From Eucalyptus grandis (taxonomy: Eukaryota; Streptophyta; Magnoliopsida; Myrtales; Myrtaceae): a stretch of 64,000 nucleotides of DNA. Positions within the stretch are counted from its first letter, which is position 1. Each line of letters begins with the position of its first letter. The notes beneath the pieces were generated by a model. It ran no database searches and was not told where the DNA came from. It saw nothing but the letters and a program-made list of their open reading frames with translations. Shown here piece by piece: positions 38,001-51,075 of the stretch. The stretch is from NCBI RefSeq assembly GCF_016545825.1, contig NC_052616.1, forward strand, positions 12,338,001 to 12,402,000, in the 5' to 3' direction. The position numbers and the translations under genes are program-made.

Positions 38001-41000
38001 AGGCCTTCTGCATTTTGTAGCATTGTCATCATAAAGATATGCCATCTGGTAAGTTAATGGGAATAGTGAGCAAAAGATGTGATGGTTATTAAATCTTGAT
38101 ACTGTCCTTGTTAGTCCTCAAAATAACAGATGATTCTTTGGATTCTTTTGCCTAAGTTTCTTGGCCTTATTGATGGTTCTGCAAGGGTTTAATAAATTGC
38201 GTTTAAAAAGGCTTTAAGCCGAACATAAATCCATATGCATCTGCTAATGTCATTTAATCTTGATCAGCTCTATGCCACATCAGGAATCAAATGACTTGCA
38301 GCATGTGTTGCCCAAGGGTATTTGGCTGACCTTTGATTTCGATGATGCACACCCGGTACCACAAGTTCTTAGTTTCTCTGTAATGCTCTTCATGATAATG
38401 GTTTGCCAGCAGTTAATGTTATTTTGCTTTAACTTGATAGGATCTGCCCTTATTATTTCTACAAGGTGGTTCAATCATTCCTTTGGGTCCTCCCCACCAA
38501 CATGTTGGTGAAGCTAATCTTTCAGATGACTTGACACTCCTTGTGGCTTTGAATGAGCACGGTATATCTCTTCCACTTGAATTTTCTTGGGTAGCGTTGC
38601 ATTGATGGTTTTGATTATAGACAGGTCATGAACATATATAATTTGTGAAAATTCATCTTTGGAACGCGTAAAGTTGCTGATTAGAAGTCTAATTATCATT
38701 GTCCATCGCTTTCAATTGGAAAAATTTACTGTTTCCTCTATGGATTCTTATAATTTATCATTATGTTGTTTGTTGACAGAATCGCTAATGCCAGATGTCT
38801 ATTTAATAGATAATTTCCGGTTGCTCAAGCTTAGAACAACTTAAGCATGTCATTAAGTGAATTAATTTTCAATCTTGTTAGATGTACTTGCTAAATTGTG
38901 TCCGATTGTTTTCTTTCTGTCTTTCCAATAATTAAGTGTGTCTAATTCTGTATTTTCCTATCTCGTGAGTCCATGGCATGCTTCTTTGTCACACACTACT
39001 GTTGACCAGCATCGAAATTTTTTCCACAAAAGTTCTTAATCAATACTGTAAGTTGACAGCAAAGTGAGGCAATCGGTTTACATTTTTGTTGCTATTAGGC
39101 TTAAGTCAAAAAGCACTTGCAAGAGGATCTTTTTGTTAAGAAAAATTGGAAGGTTGAATATATGATCATGTGACTACCGAGTGTTTCATCCATACCTTTC
39201 TTTTTTCCTGCTGTAAAGAAGACTGGTTTAATTTCATCCATATTTTGATTTGTATCTTTTCTGCCAAACAGGGACCGCAAAGGGCATTCTTTTTGAAGAT
39301 GATGGTGATGGATATAAGTATTTGGAGGGAGAATATCTGCTAACTCACTATATTGCAGAACGTGAATCTTCACTGGTTACCATAAGAGTGTACACAGAAG
39401 AAGGTTCATGGAAGAGGCCAAAACGTCGTCTGCATGTAATGTTGTTACTAGGTGGAGGGGCAATGGTAAATTCCTTTTCATAAGAAAGGGCGCTTGTTTT
39501 ATCTGATTTAAGAATTTGTTATTAAGCACCACTGGAGTTGTTATTTGGAAATTGTGAGCAAATATGATCATACACAGGTTGATGCGTGGGGCATGGATGG
39601 CGACACTATCCAAATAACATTGCCTTCAGAGGACGAAGTGTCTAAGATGGTAGCTGCAAGTGAGAAGAAATATAATGCACGCTTAGGTAATGCTAGTTTG
39701 CAAGTTGGAAACCCTATGATGTGTCTACGTCTCTGAGGATGAATTTGTTACTTTTTTTGGCAAAATGGAATCGTGTTCTGCTGTGAACGTGGCTGGACCT
39801 CTCTCATTATCAAGTTCTTATCAAACCAATTTCATAAGTTTATGTCCATATCTATATTTGTTTTTTGTCTTGATACTACCTATTCCTTTTGTGATAATTA
39901 GAGCCGAAGATTAATATTCATTAGGCCATGTCTTCTTTTCACAGTTTTTTATCCTGGAAAAAATGCTGGTGAGATATCCCTAGCTGCAGCAATTTGTGGG
40001 TTAATTGGCTTTTTTGATGGAAAACGGATACAAATTCCCATTTTCATTGTTATAGTAAATATGCTATCCATGAGAATTGATTCATTCTGTGAACATGTTA
40101 ACAACATGGAACTTTAATGTTTGTTTATCAGATTTATAGTCATAAATGCAAAGTGAAATCACGAACCATGGTTTGGTAGAGATACTTTGTGCTCATTCAT
40201 ATCTACACAGAGGAAAGTTGCCTCCTTAATGACTGCTTACACTTGTTTCAACTCTTATTGATTGCCATGCATCAACTTTAAAAAGTTTACATGGATGATA
40301 TTTCCAGGACATCTTTTAAAAACTTTTTGCTGTGGGAAGGAGAGAGTTGGTAAATCCATGAACATTACTGCACATCCTGTAGCAGCTTTTCCAACTTTTT
40401 GCTGATATTCGAGGAAGGTGGCTCCTCCTTGACTGGGGATGTCATTCTTCCTCTTGGATTATTATGGGCTCCAAAGAAGAATGTTTGAAAATCACTGCCT
40501 TTGTTGATATCATGCTGCGACTTTGCCTATGTCTTCTGCATCTTCTCCATGTACCCTTATTGATGCAAGTGATTCTTGCATGCAGAGAGCTGTAAGCGCA
40601 TTCCAGACGTTGAAGAGATCTCAAGCCATAAGGGTGTAGAACTTGCGAGGACCCCTATTGAGCTAAAAAGTGGGGAATGGATAGCCAAAGTTGTTCCTTG
40701 GATTGGGGGAAGGATCATATCAATGGAGCATGTCCCTTCAGGTGATTTGACTGGGTTCTTAACCATCCTGATACTACTACAACTATTTAAACGTTTTTGA
40801 ATTCCAACTTTTGAAAGTGAAAGCTTGCTGATATATTAAAGAGTTCGTGCAGCGATAGTGCTGATTTTCCTTATCAGTAAGTTTAAACTAAATGTCGATT
40901 CTCTTCAGCAAAAACCAGTTCTGCAAAAGTTGAAATGTTTGGACATGGGTGATGCTTTTTGTAGCTACATAGCTGACAATCGGATATATGAGAGGTTCAG

Positions 41001-44000
41001 TTCAATTCCGCAGAGATTCCTTTTGCACTTGATCACAAGTATCGTTTTTTTTTTCTTTGCTCAAGAAGTAAATTAATGTGCTTGAATAGATTTTGGGTTA
41101 GTATTGTCTACAAAGCTTTGCTTACTTTGGTCCCTCCTTTTTTATCGGGATATGTGTGATGCTTCTTCTCTGCATATGTGACAATTTAGCGCATAAGAAG
41201 TTCAATTCAAATAGAAATAGAATTATTTAACTATGGAGTGGTAGGTGTTTCTTTTTCCTTTGATTGGTAGTAAATTGAGTTATTGGAGAGACTTATTGGC
41301 ATTGCCCACAACATTTGTATAACTCCTATCACATCTATATCAACATGGATACATCTTGTCTTGCTCAATCTAAGAAGGGATGAACATGACAGCTTATCGT
41401 TAACTTACACTGGCCATGAAGCAGCTTGTCATAGACCAGATATTTCTTGATGTTATAGGCAATTCCGGATTGTGTCATGGCCATAATGATAATTATGCCA
41501 TCACTGGTAAGACAGCCACTTCAATTGGTATTTTCTCATGAAAAGCAAACATGAAGTAATCTAGCATCATTATAGTATGCAAAAGCTGAGACTCTGTTAA
41601 TCATTGAGTTTTTTCCTATTTCATACTTGTATGATCTACACAACTGTGACCTGTATGCTGTCGCTGCCACGACAATTATGACAATTGATCCTCTATTTTG
41701 CTCTACACTGAGGAAGGTTGAGGTTGATTTGATGATTAATAAAGCATGAAGGCAAATGCTATAAGATATGTGAAAACATATATAAGTTATCAGAATTTAA
41801 GATAGAACCTCAAATTTTATTTGGCTGTATGGCAGGTACACAATGGCTTCATAGCAGAATTGAAATCAATGGATATGAAGAGTATAGTGGAAGAGAGTAT
41901 AGGTCTGCTGGATGTACTGAGAACTATACTGTCATCGAGTAAGTTTCTCAACTTCAGTCTCAGTTTTGGTGATTGCCTCTCTGCAGCATGAAGAAAATGA
42001 GCCAAATGGTTGTTTAAGATATTTCATGTATTAGGAGGAAGAAACAAGAGTTTGGATTATAGCGGTATCGATTATTAGGAACAAATAGTTTGCTTGAGTT
42101 AATGAAAGATTTAATTTCGTCTTTGTTTGGACTTATTATTCTGGGTCTGAGTATGTTATTGGACCATTAGTTGCGAAGCATGAGCCAAACATGGCAGTTG
42201 CAAGGGTATTATTGCTGAATCTCGCAAATACTGAAGAATTTTGTTAGTCAAATCTATCAACGCATGTTCATCAAGTTTTCCTGAGGAGGTCCTGAGTTTA
42301 AATCTTTTCGGGCCTTATTTGCCCTCTTTATCATATATTTCACAAAGTCCAGTCTATGCATGAGGGAAAGTATTTAAATATTAGTCTACATCTTCAAGTA
42401 ACTCATTAAATTTTAGAAAGGGACCCAAGGTTTATCTTTCTTCTTTCCATCAATCGCTGCTTGTCATCAAGGGGAATTGCTGTTCATTCAGATCAAGTAA
42501 ACTTGTTGTTTTTGTTGGCTTTTTCGTTGCCATCAAGGAGTTGCTGCAACTTTGTTCCTCTGAGTCGCTGTCTATTGACCACCCGTCTCAATCTGTCACC
42601 ATTGATCTTGTCTTTTCCAGTGAGCTGAAGTCTACCATCGCAAACTTTTCTCAAGCCACTGTCACGAGTCTGCATTGCTCCCCATCACTTCACAAGCTGT
42701 TCTTTGTCACTCTTCCTTGTCTTCATGGCTAGTGGAAACTCGCAATCAAGTCCCTTTTTTCTCTAATATAGGGTTCCGTCAAGTCCTTCATTCCAGTAGC
42801 TGTCTTCGTCTCCTTTGTTGTCCTCTGTCGTTTCTGGTTTGTGTATCAGTCAAACTTTACGCATTTGCTCCGGTTCATGTGCTTTTGTTTCTTTAACAGA
42901 GCTCTCTCACTTATAAAAAGAGATGAGTCAAGAAAAAGGCTTTATCCAGTAGCAACTCATCTTTAATAACTTCCCCAATTGTCGTCCTTTAAAATTTTAA
43001 GAAGCCTACTGTAGATGTTTATTGTGAGACTCATCTTCATTTGATAGCATCATTGACGGGTGAGATTTTTGTCAAGTTTCCAAGCAAAAGCTGTGAGCAC
43101 CGGATACCAGCATACCTTCATTGAGCTGCCAAAGTCAAGCGTTGTGGGGTGATGGAGTTTAGTTTGCTGCAATTCAAGTCGAGTTTTCACACATTTAACC
43201 TTTGTTATATGAGAAATAGAGGTTTCAATTTTTTGATCTTAATTTGTTTCTTCGGCGCTTTCATCAAAAGTGGTGTTAACGTGGACTATATTCAGTTTGT
43301 CCTGTAAGGTCTGGACATAATTGTCATTACCTCAAATCCAGTTCGATATAATCAACATCCATTTTCTAGTCGAGGTCCAGTTTACGCAGTGTTTTAGTCA
43401 CAAACTTTGGATGAGAGTTGCAACTATCATATGCAAGGCGGATGCTCCAGCTTGAGGGGAATTGTTGAAATGCATTTATAATGTTAGGCTATTAGCTAGT
43501 AGTTAGTAGGTGATCATATATAAGGAAATTAAGGTTTTGCTAGTGTCTCTATTGATCTATAAATAGAGCCATCTATTTACTTTGTTATTTAGTAATTGAG
43601 TAAAGGTGTAGTCTTTATTTATTTTCTCTTTTACTCTCTATTGAAGATTGTAGAATATATACACTTGTAACAGGGGTTCTTTTTGTCACAACATGAGTTA
43701 TACTACATCCTTTAATGGCTTTGGTACAATAGGAAGTGAATCAGAATTCTTCTAGTCTGTGTATGTCTGTATCAGTATTTTCAATAGGCCTCAGAATACT
43801 TCTTAGTAATTCCAGCAGTTTGCAAATTGGACCAGAGTAGAACTTGACTTTTCAATTACGTAGAAGTGTTTGACCACTTGTAATGTGCTGAATTATTTAT
43901 TTATCAACATTGTTGTCTTTTGTTTTGCAAAACATAAGAATTTTATTTTCTTGCACTAGATTTACCTCGCATGTGCTCTGCATTCCCTGTAGGAGAAATC

Positions 44001-46473
44001 TTGAGCATGCTGGAGAGGAGGAATCTCTTATGATGGAAGGTGAAATTGGTGGTGGACTGGCTATTCAACGACTCATATCTATCAGAAAGGACAACCCTAA
44101 GGTGTTTCGAATTGACTCTAGCCTTGTAGCCAGGAAAGTTGGTGCTGGTTCTGGTGGATTTTCAAGGTCAGCCCAAACAGAGTCTTGGAGAAAGTTACAC
44201 AACTACAAAGGACTTCTGATAACAGGCCTTTATGAAATGAGCAATTATGTTAATGCTAAGAAAATGTTATGAAAAACTCATTGCTCGTCACTATTGAGAG
44301 TACATGCTTAAAGTTGAGCCTGCATTTTTCTTACAGTGAATAAATATAATCAGAAAATTAAATGGAGATATCATTAGAGAACTGCATTTTATGCTTTTTG
44401 TATTTTATCGTCAGATATTCACCCCATATTCACCCTTTTGCACCCTAAACTTTTAGATTGGTGATGATCACCTATAATGGTTGTTTATATTCTGCTGTAG
44501 GTTGGTCTGCTTGAGAGTACACCCCACATTCACCCTGTTGCACCCTACAGAATCTTTTATCTCATTTACAGCTGTGGATGGTTCTAAGCATGAACTTTGG
44601 CCCGATTCTGGGGAGCAGACTTTTGAAGGGAATCTTCTACCTAATGGTAATTGTTTTTTCTTACCTTTTCTTGTGGTTCTGCATTTTGTTATCTGCTGCG
44701 AAGGCCTGGGTAACTGGAGAGCTATACTCCATAATAAACCAAGATGCGGTCGCATCACTCCACTTTTTGGAACTCTTACACTGGGTTGTCAAAAACTTGC
44801 ACGGGATTACAAATACCTTAGTAAACCAAGATCCAAGTGCATTGTTCAAGATTTTGGTACTTCTACCATCTTGGATCACCCAAAGTTGGTTTGCATTGAC
44901 TTTTTAACACTCTGGTATCAGTTTAACAGAAATATTCCAGAAACCGTTGATGCTTTAAGTGGTCAACAAGAAATAAAAGAGCTGAGGTAACAAAATTGAG
45001 CTAAGTATACTCCTCTCTTCAAGTACTACCAGCCCAGCCTCCAACCAAGGCTGAGTCCACTTCCTCCAAATATCTTACTACAGCATCAGTCGCTTCTATA
45101 GTAAACCCTTGTACAGAAGCTGCTGCTCCTATAAAACGGAACAATGGTCTCCTATCAATGGCCCCATATAGTTAAGCCTCTCCCTCTCATATAAATTTGT
45201 AAACACACTCTGCAGCTCTTACTAGAGATGAGATGATATAAAGACAGTTCAAAGTACACTTGAGGTTTTTCTAAGTTCAGCACAAGTGGAAGTACAAGAA
45301 TCAAGGTGTAGGCTCTTCATATTGGTAGTATTCTCGTTATTCTTGTCTCCTTCGAATTCCAGTCCTCAATTCTCGTTGACCCAAATGCCAGAGGTCCCTT
45401 AGCCAGCCATCATTGTCTTCCTTCTCCATCCTTGTGTGTATCTTCATATGGCCTTGCATTAATCAATGTCAATTGATAGGTCCATGAGATTTCCTTCCAT
45501 GAAAGCACCTATCAGCTTTGATTCCTCAATATCCGATTTCATTCAATTAGCTACTGCATATCTGGACGTTCCATTTCATCAATAGGTTGAGAATGGGGAT
45601 ATTCTTCACTTTCTTCAGATGGTTGTATCTACATATGCTTAAAATCTTCATCGAGTGGATCTCCAATCACCATAGATAATTTCTGTGCATCTTTTGAGAG
45701 ATCCATACATCTGCTTTGGCATAAATTCTAATTTTCTTAGTCTTTTCCATGATAAATGAATATCTAGTTTTAGGTTAGGTTAAATTATATCTGATTGAGT
45801 ATAATTTCATCAATCAAGTGTCAGATCTTCAGATTGAATCATTCAAAACTCAATTCGAATTTTGAAGTTGCAGGTTTGTTAAGCACATCTTGCTCCTGGG
45901 ATAGAATGTCCTACTTCTGTTGTCGGCAAACTTCCTTCCACTGTTTACACTACTTCTTGCTCTGTAACACTTCCAGCTTTTATTTTCCTGTCCTCTGTGG
46001 AATCTTTTCTTCTTTGATTACCTAACCTAGATGTCGTTAACTATAGCATCCACTCAAATGAACTTGATTAACCCATATTTAGTTTGATTAACCCATATTT
46101 AGTTTGTTGTCATTAACGTATTTTTCTCCTAGTGTTCGAAAAATTCCTTAAGAATGATGACCTTTTGGAAAAACCATTAATTGGTCATCGAACCAGCACC
46201 CAGTCACTTCTGACGTTTTTTTTTCCCTAACAAATGAGGATGTTCTTCATCTTGGTGCCTGACGGTCTTATTTTTTCAGGTGAATGGTCGCTTTGGGACA
46301 AATGCCTTGGTGTGGGACTAGTCAATCGGTTCAATGTCAATGAGGTCTTCAAGTGTTTGATCCACTGGGGAACCGGAACGGTTAATCTGGAGCTGTGGTC
46401 AGAAGAGCGGCCCGTTTCCAAAGAGTCCCCTTTGAAGGTGTCCCATGAATATGAGGTTGTAAGAATGTCCTGA
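29045..46473 (+). CDS. HGL1: Heteroglycan alpha-glucosidase, GH31, HGL1-like, 23 exons
   Basis: GH31 glucosidase hydrolysing alpha-glucan linkages, collinear with Arabidopsis HGL1 (At3g23640, from memory). Exons: 29045-29336 (possible), 30122-30387, 30570-30638, 30719-30856, 30958-31075, 31862-31944, 32117-32212, 32933-33101, 33404-33544, 33611-33697, 35553-35738, 36588-36755, 37176-37296, 37396-37465, 38268-38355, 38441-38561, 39272-39465, 39578-39686, 40586-40741, 41836-41938, 43993-44166, 44501-44646, 46280-46473. Nucleophile Asp is in WNDMNEP (exon 9), acid/base Asp in TWTGDN (exon 11). From the conserved ATG at 30145 the exon lengths give 991 codons if two bases lost in exon 9 (near 33403 and 33431) are counted; as written, exon 9 is out of frame. 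The optional first exon adds about 105 Ser/Arg/Ala-rich residues resembling a transit peptide. Intron 7 has a GC donor. The gene is convergent with the AOX genes. Confidence 0.88.
29240..29314 (+). repeat. Coding-region microsatellites in HGL1 first exon
   Basis: A (GCA)n run at 29240-29258 would encode polyalanine. A (GTCC)n run at 29283-29314 would encode a PSVR-type repeat, in the frame starting at 29045. Such runs are prone to length change, and a tetranucleotide change would shift this frame. Confidence 0.8.
33264..33389. repeat. 63-bp perfect tandem duplication in HGL1 intron 8
   Basis: Unit 33264-33326 beginning GTATATGTATGTATATAATC is repeated at 33327-33389. The second copy ends 14 bases before the exon 9 acceptor, so it displaces the sequence upstream of the splice site. 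Confidence 0.95.
33698..35552 (+). other. HGL1 intron 10 with LTR-like repeat and block B left edge
   Basis: This 1.86-kb intron joins the gene's unique 5' half to its duplicated 3' half. The duplication boundary is at 34990. The stretch at about 34220-34620 resembles an LTR: it has ACTATAAATAG (a TATA-type box) near 34460, followed by a transcribed-looking region and ...GCAATAAGGACG-type sequence. No internal retroelement domain is seen, so this is a weak call. Confidence 0.4.
43463..43693 (+). mobile_element. Copia 3' LTR with polypurine tract, HGL1 intron 20 (block B)
   Basis: CTTGAGGGGAAT followed by TGTTGAAATG is a PPT/LTR junction. This copy is collinear with 15121-15351. It sits between exons 20 and 21, in an intron of about 2.05 kb. 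Confidence 0.5.
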
Positions 46474-48660
46474 ATTTTCCATATTCCACTGTGACGCTAA
46501 GAAAACTGAGAAGTCTGAATAAATATTTGAGCTTGCTCTGGTTGTTGATTCGCACGTCTAGAAAATTATGTTGTCGCAGTGTTTTGACTGAACAACAGGA
46601 GCATTATCGCGAAGGTGAAAGTGAATTTATGTGTGCTATGCTAAGGCTCCGTCTATCGCCTGTCTGTGGTCATTTTCACTGAATTCCAATCACAGGCTTG
46701 TCACAATTGTACAAATCTTGCTTTTCATCTATGACCATTGGATGGCCAAGTCTTGTTATCATGACTGTTTATGCTTCCAAAATTTTGCATCTTTTCGAGC
46801 AACATGTAAACTACAAATTCAGTGGAAAATCAGCAGAATCATCATAATTAGCCAAAAAGAGAGAGAGAGTATGTATCTTTGTTAACGTGTCACTAAGTTT
46901 CACCAAAACATACATAAATCAGTTAAACAAGTTTTTTTTTTGAGGAGTATGTATCTTTGATTTTTAACAGTGTGAAATCACTAAAAGCTTCACCAAAACA
47001 TACAGGTAAATCAGTTAAACTGGGCAAAATTATATCAGCAACAAATCTACTCATTTCAGGTTTGGCCAATCTAAGCACTACTCAGCTTTTGCCGTTGGTT
47101 ATACTTTCAGTCGACTAGCGAAGTTCCAGGGTCTTACGGGCCCATCTTCAAAATGTCGGGCCGATTCATACCAATGAATGAGCTTCTATCGAAGAAGCTA
47201 ATATGCTGCTTTGTTGCAGGTGATCTCGACAAAAATCAAATGTGATCCTATTTTTAAAAATTTATTGTAGTATAAGCACCGTAGCACAACACATGGCTTC
47301 TCTTCTGGTTTGACTCGCGTTGATGCTGGTTCATCCTGCCCTTTTATTTTGCAAAGCAGGGTGGTGTGTGGTTAGAGAAAAACATTTGTCCTATAACATA
47401 GGAAAAATAATACAAACAGTCCCCAAAATTTGATTCAATTAGCAATTTCGTCTCTTAACTTTGAAGTTGTTCTAATTCATGAACTTTAGCTTAATTTGCA
47501 ATGTTGCCCTTGAACTTTTAATTTGTCTAATGTAGTCACTCAATTTATGGCATAGGTTCAATATAGTTCTTGTACTATATAAAAATATTCAATATCATTA
47601 TTTTATTAATTCAAGTTATAGTCAATATTGAAAATTTTAATATAATTTAGTGACTAGACTGAATATGCACAAAAAGTTCAAATTAAAAGTACATGGATGA
47701 TAAAATATGTTGGGATAAAGTTCAAGAATAGCATTGAACAAATTGACACTTTAGGAATGACATTACACAATATGCTAAAGTTCACGAATTATTTGTATAA
47801 ATTTTCCTATAACCTTCATGCAAAACAATAGTGGGGGCCAGTACTTATTCTCTTACACTAAGATCCATCATATATCCTTGTGATTTTTCAACATCTCCCA
47901 ATCATGGGAGATGTCTTGAAATTGAGGTAGTTACCTACCTGTTCATGGGAACTACCACCACCATATTGAATGATCGCCGTCACTATAACCATCTCGCCGT
48001 TTCGCTTAGTACTTACTTTGATTTAATTAAATCTATCCTTCCGTTTGAAGGAACTAACATAAATTTACATTTTGCTATAAAGATGTTGCTAGATTTTGTA
48101 ATTTCTAAACCCATCCTAGTTGACACGATAGGAGTTGGTCAGTGACTGCTATTCTCCGATTCTCAAATTCTAAAAGGATCGACTCTAAAATTGGCCCTGC
48201 CTAAGAGTAGCACCCTGTATTGCAATTACCGTTTGGGCTACCTTGGAGTTGCAGGAGAGAAGACATGGCTTGAACATTTTATCATTCGCTTCAAGCAGAA
48301 AGCTTCTCCCCAGACGAACTCCGATTCTTCGATCGACCGCAAACCAGTTCCTTTTCTATCTCAAAAATCTGCCATTTGGAAAGTACCATCGTGAATTAGA
48401 AGGGATGATCTTGGTCAAACATAAGTTCTTTATTCAGCAACAGCAAGATGGGGTTATTTCACAAGGGGGAAAAGGAATCGAAGTACAATTACCATGAGGT
48501 TCACGACGATGAACTCCTGTAGCCAGAATCATTTTAATGAACACAACAGTGGATTATAAACACTGTAATGAGTACCGAAATTATTTCATAGTAAAAGACA
48601 TAGTCCTCGAGCATATAACGAACATTTCATCCTTCACAGCACTTCAGTGACCTGCAATAT
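46474..48660. other. Convergent intergenic region between HGL1 and AOX (block B)
   Basis: It holds the 3' flanks of two convergent genes, a foldback element at about 47403-47820, a short repeated motif (AGTATGTATCTTTG..., 46868 and 46947) and AT-rich DNA. The empty target sites of the LINE (near 48460) and of the MITE (near 48648) lie here. No gene is visible. Confidence 0.6.
47403..47820. repeat. Foldback element, block B copy
   Basis: Counterpart of 18968-19400, with inverted arms around CATGAACTTTAGCTTAA and GCTAAAGTTCACG. It diverges from the block A copy by several small indels. Confidence 0.5.
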
Positions 48661-51075
48661 TCAGTGATACCCGAGTGGAGCAGGAGCTTCCTTCAGCTCA
48701 CGTCCCTGATAATGTATGTCCTGCAACAATTCATCCATTTAAACCAGTCAGGATCAGATCGAGTATACAGTCCGATTGTTAAATCGCACAAGTGCTATAA
48801 AAATTTGAGACGTGCTGTGAATGAGATCATTACCGATGCAAAGTGGTTCACATCCCGGTGATGTGCCTCATCAGCTCTCACCACGAGCACGACATCCCTC
48901 AGAGTGGACCCTTCGGGGAGCTGCCAATAGTCGATAGCGATGGCCGGAGCAGGGACATTCTCGATACTTCCATTGTCCAACTCCTTCAGGAACTCGGTGT
49001 AGGAGTGTATGGCCTCTTCTTCAAGGTAGCCAACCACCCGATGGGCAAATTTGGGAGAGATCAGATAGCCCAGGAAGTAGGCGTTGAAGAAGACGCCCTG
49101 GACTGCAAACACGAGGGCGCGCTCGTACCATCTTGGCTGCGAAACCTCCATGAAGGTCATGAGGTGCATGCGCTCATTCTCAGCTTCTTCTAGCAAGGCT
49201 TTGATCCAACCACCACTGTGCTCGAACCGCCTCAGCGATTTGCAGTGCAGAAGCAGTCCTCCGACCATGCCGGGCACCGCTGCCACGGTCTCCAGCATCA
49301 TCGCTCGGCAGCCATATCTTCTCTGTTCACAAGAAATAAATGTTCATGTCAAAACTCTCGGGAGCGAATCGCGCGTTTAGCCTCTTACGCCCTTACATAT
49401 CAAAGATAAAATTTAACATAAAAAAAAAAAAAAAAAAAAAAGGTCTAGCTCCCACGATGGACAGTGGCTGGAAAGAAGACAATTTACCCCTAATTACCAA
49501 TTAGACGCATAAACTCGTATTTTAAATTCATATATAAGATGAAAAAGAAAAAGAATAATATTATAGTTTATTCTAACTAATAGAATAGTTTCATTAACTA
49601 GTATATCAAAATACGACCAAAAAAAAACTAATATATTAAAATACGACAAAAAAAAAAAACTACTATATTAAAATTATAATAAATAATTTTTTAATATAAA
49701 AATCGATTTCCATTTCTAATTTTTTTGAATATTCGAATTTTGAATCCGAAGAAATAAAAAGAAATAAAAAAATGCGAATTTTTTTTTTTATTTTGTTTGA
49801 ATTCCTTTTTTTCGTTATAAAAAATTCATCCGAAGGCAGGTGAAAGAGAAAAAGTTTTATTTGTTTTGTATAAGAGCACTATCTATTTATAACTATTCTA
49901 TCTATATCGAAAAAAGAATCGAACTAAGGTTAATGGAAATAGGATTCATACTTTGATATTTAATTTAAAAAAAGTCCAACATCAACTTCACATGATTTTA
50001 TAAAAATTCGAGGTGTTCTGTTAAAATAAAAATTAAATCTTTAAATTCAGAACCAAATATAAAAACCCCCTCGAAAAACAAAGAAAGAAAAAAATGGAAA
50101 AGAAAAGGCCGAAAGCACAATCAGCAATTTCAAACGCAACCTAAAACTTTTTGTCCAAGAAATCTCCGTCCATTTCAAAGAGCGAGGTCACCCTGACTCC
50201 TTCTATCTCTACAGGTACAACTCCACATCAAACGTCGACTAGTCCATGCTCGATGGAACACCAACCAAGATCATGCGCGTTCTAAGTTATATGTTCTAAT
50301 AGATCTCGACACGCCTGGGCTGGTGTACGTGTAGATCGGCCAACGATACAACTTTCCGATCTTTAGGATTAGATGGAGAACCAGGCGTTGAACCGCCAGA
50401 TGTGCGGAAGTCGCCGGATCATAAACTGAACATGAGGACGTACCTGGAAAATATGTCCGTGGGGTATCTCATGGACTTGACCGTCCAGAAGGCCAACTTG
50501 TCCAGGAACGTCAGCGGCGCATGGTGCTTCTTCAGATCTATCGACAGGTCCGCCTTGTACGTCTCCGTCGGCTTCATCGTCCATCCCCACCGTGAAAACA
50601 CGCATCAGCAACAAAAGTGGACTCGACGCAAACAAGGTAAGACGAGATCGCCACAGAAAAAAAGTTCACGTTACCCGAAAGCAAGTCCACCTCCACTCGG
50701 TGCCGTCGCCCCTGGTGACCTTCGAAGGCTCCACGCCCCAGTAACTCGCGATCGCCTTCCCGCCGGCGGCCGCGCGCTTGTCCTCCTCCGCCGTCTGCTG
50801 CTGCTGCTGCTGCTGAGGCCGCGCCTCCTTCTCTCCGAGAGCCAGGGTGCTCTCGCGGCGCATCCCGATCGCCGGAGCCCTGAGCCACGCGGTCGCCGCC
50901 GCTCCGCCGCGAGCGGGGCCGGAGTAGAGTACTTCGCTCCCTGCGCCGCCGCGGCCGCCTCGCCGGCGAAGCCGCGTGCGGCGACGACGGAGGCCGTCGC
51001 GAGCGTCCTCCGGCCCAGCGCGGCGATGGCGGCGCCGGCGAGGAGCTTGCCGCCGTGGTGCCGTCCGATCATCAT
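48661..51075 (-). CDS. AOX1: Mitochondrial alternative oxidase, AOX1-type, 4 exons, two single-base frame breaks
   Basis: Ubiquinol:O2 diiron oxidase of the inner mitochondrial membrane, bypassing complexes III and IV. Exons on minus: 50675-51075, 50444-50571, 48834-49322, 48661-48720. Start ATG at 51073-51075, with an Arg/Ala-rich N-terminus ([20 protein letters not shown]) suited to mitochondrial import. Exon 1 contains a Gln run and SYWGVEP...WRWTCFR, with regulatory CysII in TCFR. Exon 3 has LETVA, NERMHL, LEEEA and RADEAHHRD, which carry the diiron ligands. Exon 1 changes frame at the G-run at 50915-50918, and exon 2 is 128 bp instead of 129 (A-run 50448-50451). Counting one base for each gives 359 residues, a normal AOX1 length. 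These are homopolymer losses, so either consensus errors or a young pseudogene. Exon 2 starts PTETY instead of PWETY. Confidence 0.88.
49545..49948. other. AT-rich insertion in AOX intron 2, possibly plastid-derived
   Basis: Block A passes directly from GATGAAAAA to ACTTTGATATTTAATTT (about 23095-23120). Block B has roughly 400 extra bases here. The insert includes homopolymers and phrases such as ATCCGAAGGCAGGTGAAAG and CTATCTATATCGAAAAAAG, which resemble plastid spacer DNA. The plastid origin is an inference from style, but the insertion relative to block A is clear. Confidence 0.45.

Larger units (their letters stand above)
34990..50744. repeat. Duplication block B (parent-like copy of 6616-23908)
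   Basis: It spans HGL1 intron 10 to the stop, the intergenic region, and AOX exons 4-2 plus the end of exon 1. Here both flanking genes continue past the block edges: HGL1 exons 1-10 lie to the left and the rest of AOX exon 1 to the right. Block B is therefore the ancestral arrangement and block A the derived copy. Confidence 0.93.

Noticed and set aside
44481..44990. 169-codon ORF over HGL1 exon 22
   Set aside because: It is exon 22 read through into the following intron. The donor after 44646 and the acceptor at 46280 restore the family sequence.
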